Shown here piece by piece: positions 63,060 to 64,000 of a stretch of DNA of 64,000 nt. Source of the stretch: CBDCCV01 sp965215025 (GTDB lineage: Bacteria > Bacteroidota > Rhodothermia > Rhodothermales > Salinibacteraceae); NCBI GenBank assembly GCA_965215025.1, contig CBDCCV010000001.1, positions 1,798,001 to 1,862,000 on the forward strand, read 5' to 3'. A program made the position numbers and the translations under genes. The notes below the pieces were generated by a model that ran no database searches, was not told the origin of the DNA, and worked only from the letters and a program-made list of their open reading frames with translations. Position 1 is the first letter of the stretch; the number at the start of each line of letters is the position of its first letter.

Positions 63060-64000
63060 ATGCCCGAACTTGAAGCGACCGCTTCGTCCGCGCCCTCGGA
63101 GGCATCGCCTCCTTCGCGCTTCGTCGCCCCCGACGTGGACCCGCGCAAAGCGAACGTCCTCCTCGGCGCGCAATCCCAGAAAAGCGAAGGCTCTGCCTGG
63201 GGCGACGGCGCCGGCACGGCCGAGCCTAAGCTCTCGAAGCCATCGGCGCCGCAACGCACCGCTACGAAGCGCGACGCTTCGTCGGAGATGGCCGCCACGA
63301 AGGAAGATCTCTTCAACGGCTTCCCCTTCGCCGGCGTGGTGCAGCGCTACGAGGCCGACCAGCTCGGCGGTGGCGAATGGGCTTTCCTCGACCACGTGCC
63401 GCAGAGTGCGCCCCTGCGCCTGGCCGAGCTGAAGCGCCGGCCCGACGTCGAGCCGGGCCGCTACCGCCTCATTACCGCCGAGGCCGATGCCTCGGGCCAG
63501 CGCCGCGAGATCGAATTCGCCATCGCCGGCGCCCGCTCCAGGACAGGCGCCGCCCCCGCCGCTGCTGCGGCCAACGATGACCCCGCCATCGAGCGCCGCC
63601 GCGCCGAGCGCGTCCTGGAGCACGAGCTGCGCCGCGACGACGAGCGCTACATGCAGCGCATCAACGAGCGCCTGCGCGAGGAGAACCAGGACCTCGGCCG
63701 CCAGCTCCTCCAGGCCCAGAGCCGCCTGGCCCGCCATGACGCGGACAAGCAGCAGGCCATGAGCCGCCAGCGCGAGGACCTCGACCGCGAAAGCCGCCGC
63801 GCGATTAAGCAGGCGGAGGACGAGGCCAAGCGCCTGCGCGAAAAAGCCCACGAGCAGGAGATGAAGATCCTTCGCCTGGAGCTGATGCAGGAGATGCAGC
63901 CGCGCACGGGCGAGACCGGCTGGGACGTCCTCAAGCGCATCGTGGACAAAAACGGCGAGAGCATCCTCAACATGCTGCCGCAGATTCTCGCTCAGGCCGG
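63060..64000 (+). CDS. Partial: long coiled-coil protein, runs off window
   Basis: The frame opens at the ATG at 63060 and stays open for 313 codons to the window end, with codon use fitting the genome. The first 80 residues are low-complexity. A compact domain follows (about 85-165: FPFAGVVQRYEADQLGGGEW, PLRLAELKRRPDVEPGRYRL, GQRREIEFAIAGA). A long coiled-coil covers about 185-285 (ERRRAERVLEHELRRDDERY, REENQDLGRQLLQAQSRLAR). The next part reads TGWDVLKRIVDKNGESILNM. No family is recognised; the plan fits a structural or scaffold protein of a phage or plasmid. It lies directly after the 10-bp array. Confidence 0.75.
   Translation, partial: MPELEATASSAPSEASPPSRFVAPDVDPRKANVLLGAQSQKSEGSAWGDGAGTAEPKLSKPSAPQRTATKRDASSEMAATKEDLFNGFPFAGVVQRYEADQLGGGEWAFLDHVPQSAPLRLAELKRRPDVEPGRYRLITAEADASGQRREIEFAIAGARSRTGAAPAAAAANDDPAIERRRAERVLEHELRRDDERYMQRINERLREENQDLGRQLLQAQSRLARHDADKQQAMSRQREDLDRESRRAIKQAEDEAKRLREKAHEQEMKILRLELMQEMQPRTGETGWDVLKRIVDKNGESILNMLPQILAQA

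Overview
The window looks like a chromosome segment of a high-GC member of the Rhodothermota/Bacteroidota, close to Rhodothermales or Salinibacter in style. Two secreted proteins end in the T9SS type A sorting domain typical of that group (FPNPFN or WPNPAA, then YDVLGRRVA, then GLYLYRL or GVYVYRL, ending LVR). GC content is visibly high, start codons include GTG and TTG, and many genes sit in short head-to-tail runs. All calls rest on reading the sequence; no database search was possible.

Layout. 1-509: a small CRISPR array of five repeats with no cas genes in view. 578-4033: a secreted metallo-beta-lactamase-fold enzyme and a T9SS-exported lipase-like hydrolase. 4044-8795 (minus): a four-gene run of btuB-like TonB receptor, beta-propeller lipoprotein, Bfd-like ferredoxin and PIG-L deacetylase, under a cobalamin riboswitch with an unusual palindromic insert. 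9037-10277: a lower-GC pair of genes (DUF2269-like membrane protein and TetR regulator). 10471-21969: housekeeping and envelope genes (PAP2 phosphatase, paralogous anchored coils, an aldehyde dehydrogenase, rnc, thiD, MOSC, gcvP, an OmpA pair). 21998-24105: a zone of gene decay with a 19-bp tandem repeat. 24106-28490: fdxA, CsbD, ruvB, DUF3109, rpoN. 28491-29350: a PIN toxin-antitoxin module lying between two copies of the rpoN 3' end. 29377-37738: mixed metabolism (SufS-like aminotransferase, HMG-CoA lyase, Nudix, LOG, DinB, esterase, DUF4385). 37875-43918 (minus): a Hanks kinase with TPRs, a PAS histidine kinase and rarA. 44441-47588: a CHRD/T9SS protein and a Na+/Ca2+ exchanger. 48027-54229: an envelope cluster with three related PEGA proteins, a small TPR-like secreted protein and a PKD/OmpA-like protein; the last PEGA protein carries a ComEA-like helix-hairpin-helix tail. 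54236-58409: a UDG-like protein, a truncated MOSC gene, a kinase-HhH protein, fasciclin and msrA.

58432-64000 is the accessory part. It holds a winged-helix protein whose stop codon overlaps a perfect DnaA box, a run of small unknown genes joined by ATGA overlaps (one with a C-terminal J-domain), a structured leader, a strong terminator, a roughly 220-bp array of degenerate 10-bp repeats in strict helical phase, and a long coiled-coil gene that runs off the window. Together these suggest the edge of a plasmid-like or phage-like replicon or integrated element; the 10-bp array may be a centromere-like or iteron-like site.

The most unusual items are the phased 10-bp array, the rpoN-end duplication around a toxin-antitoxin pair, the palindromic insert inside the B12 riboswitch, and the PEGA/OmpA/HhH envelope cluster.
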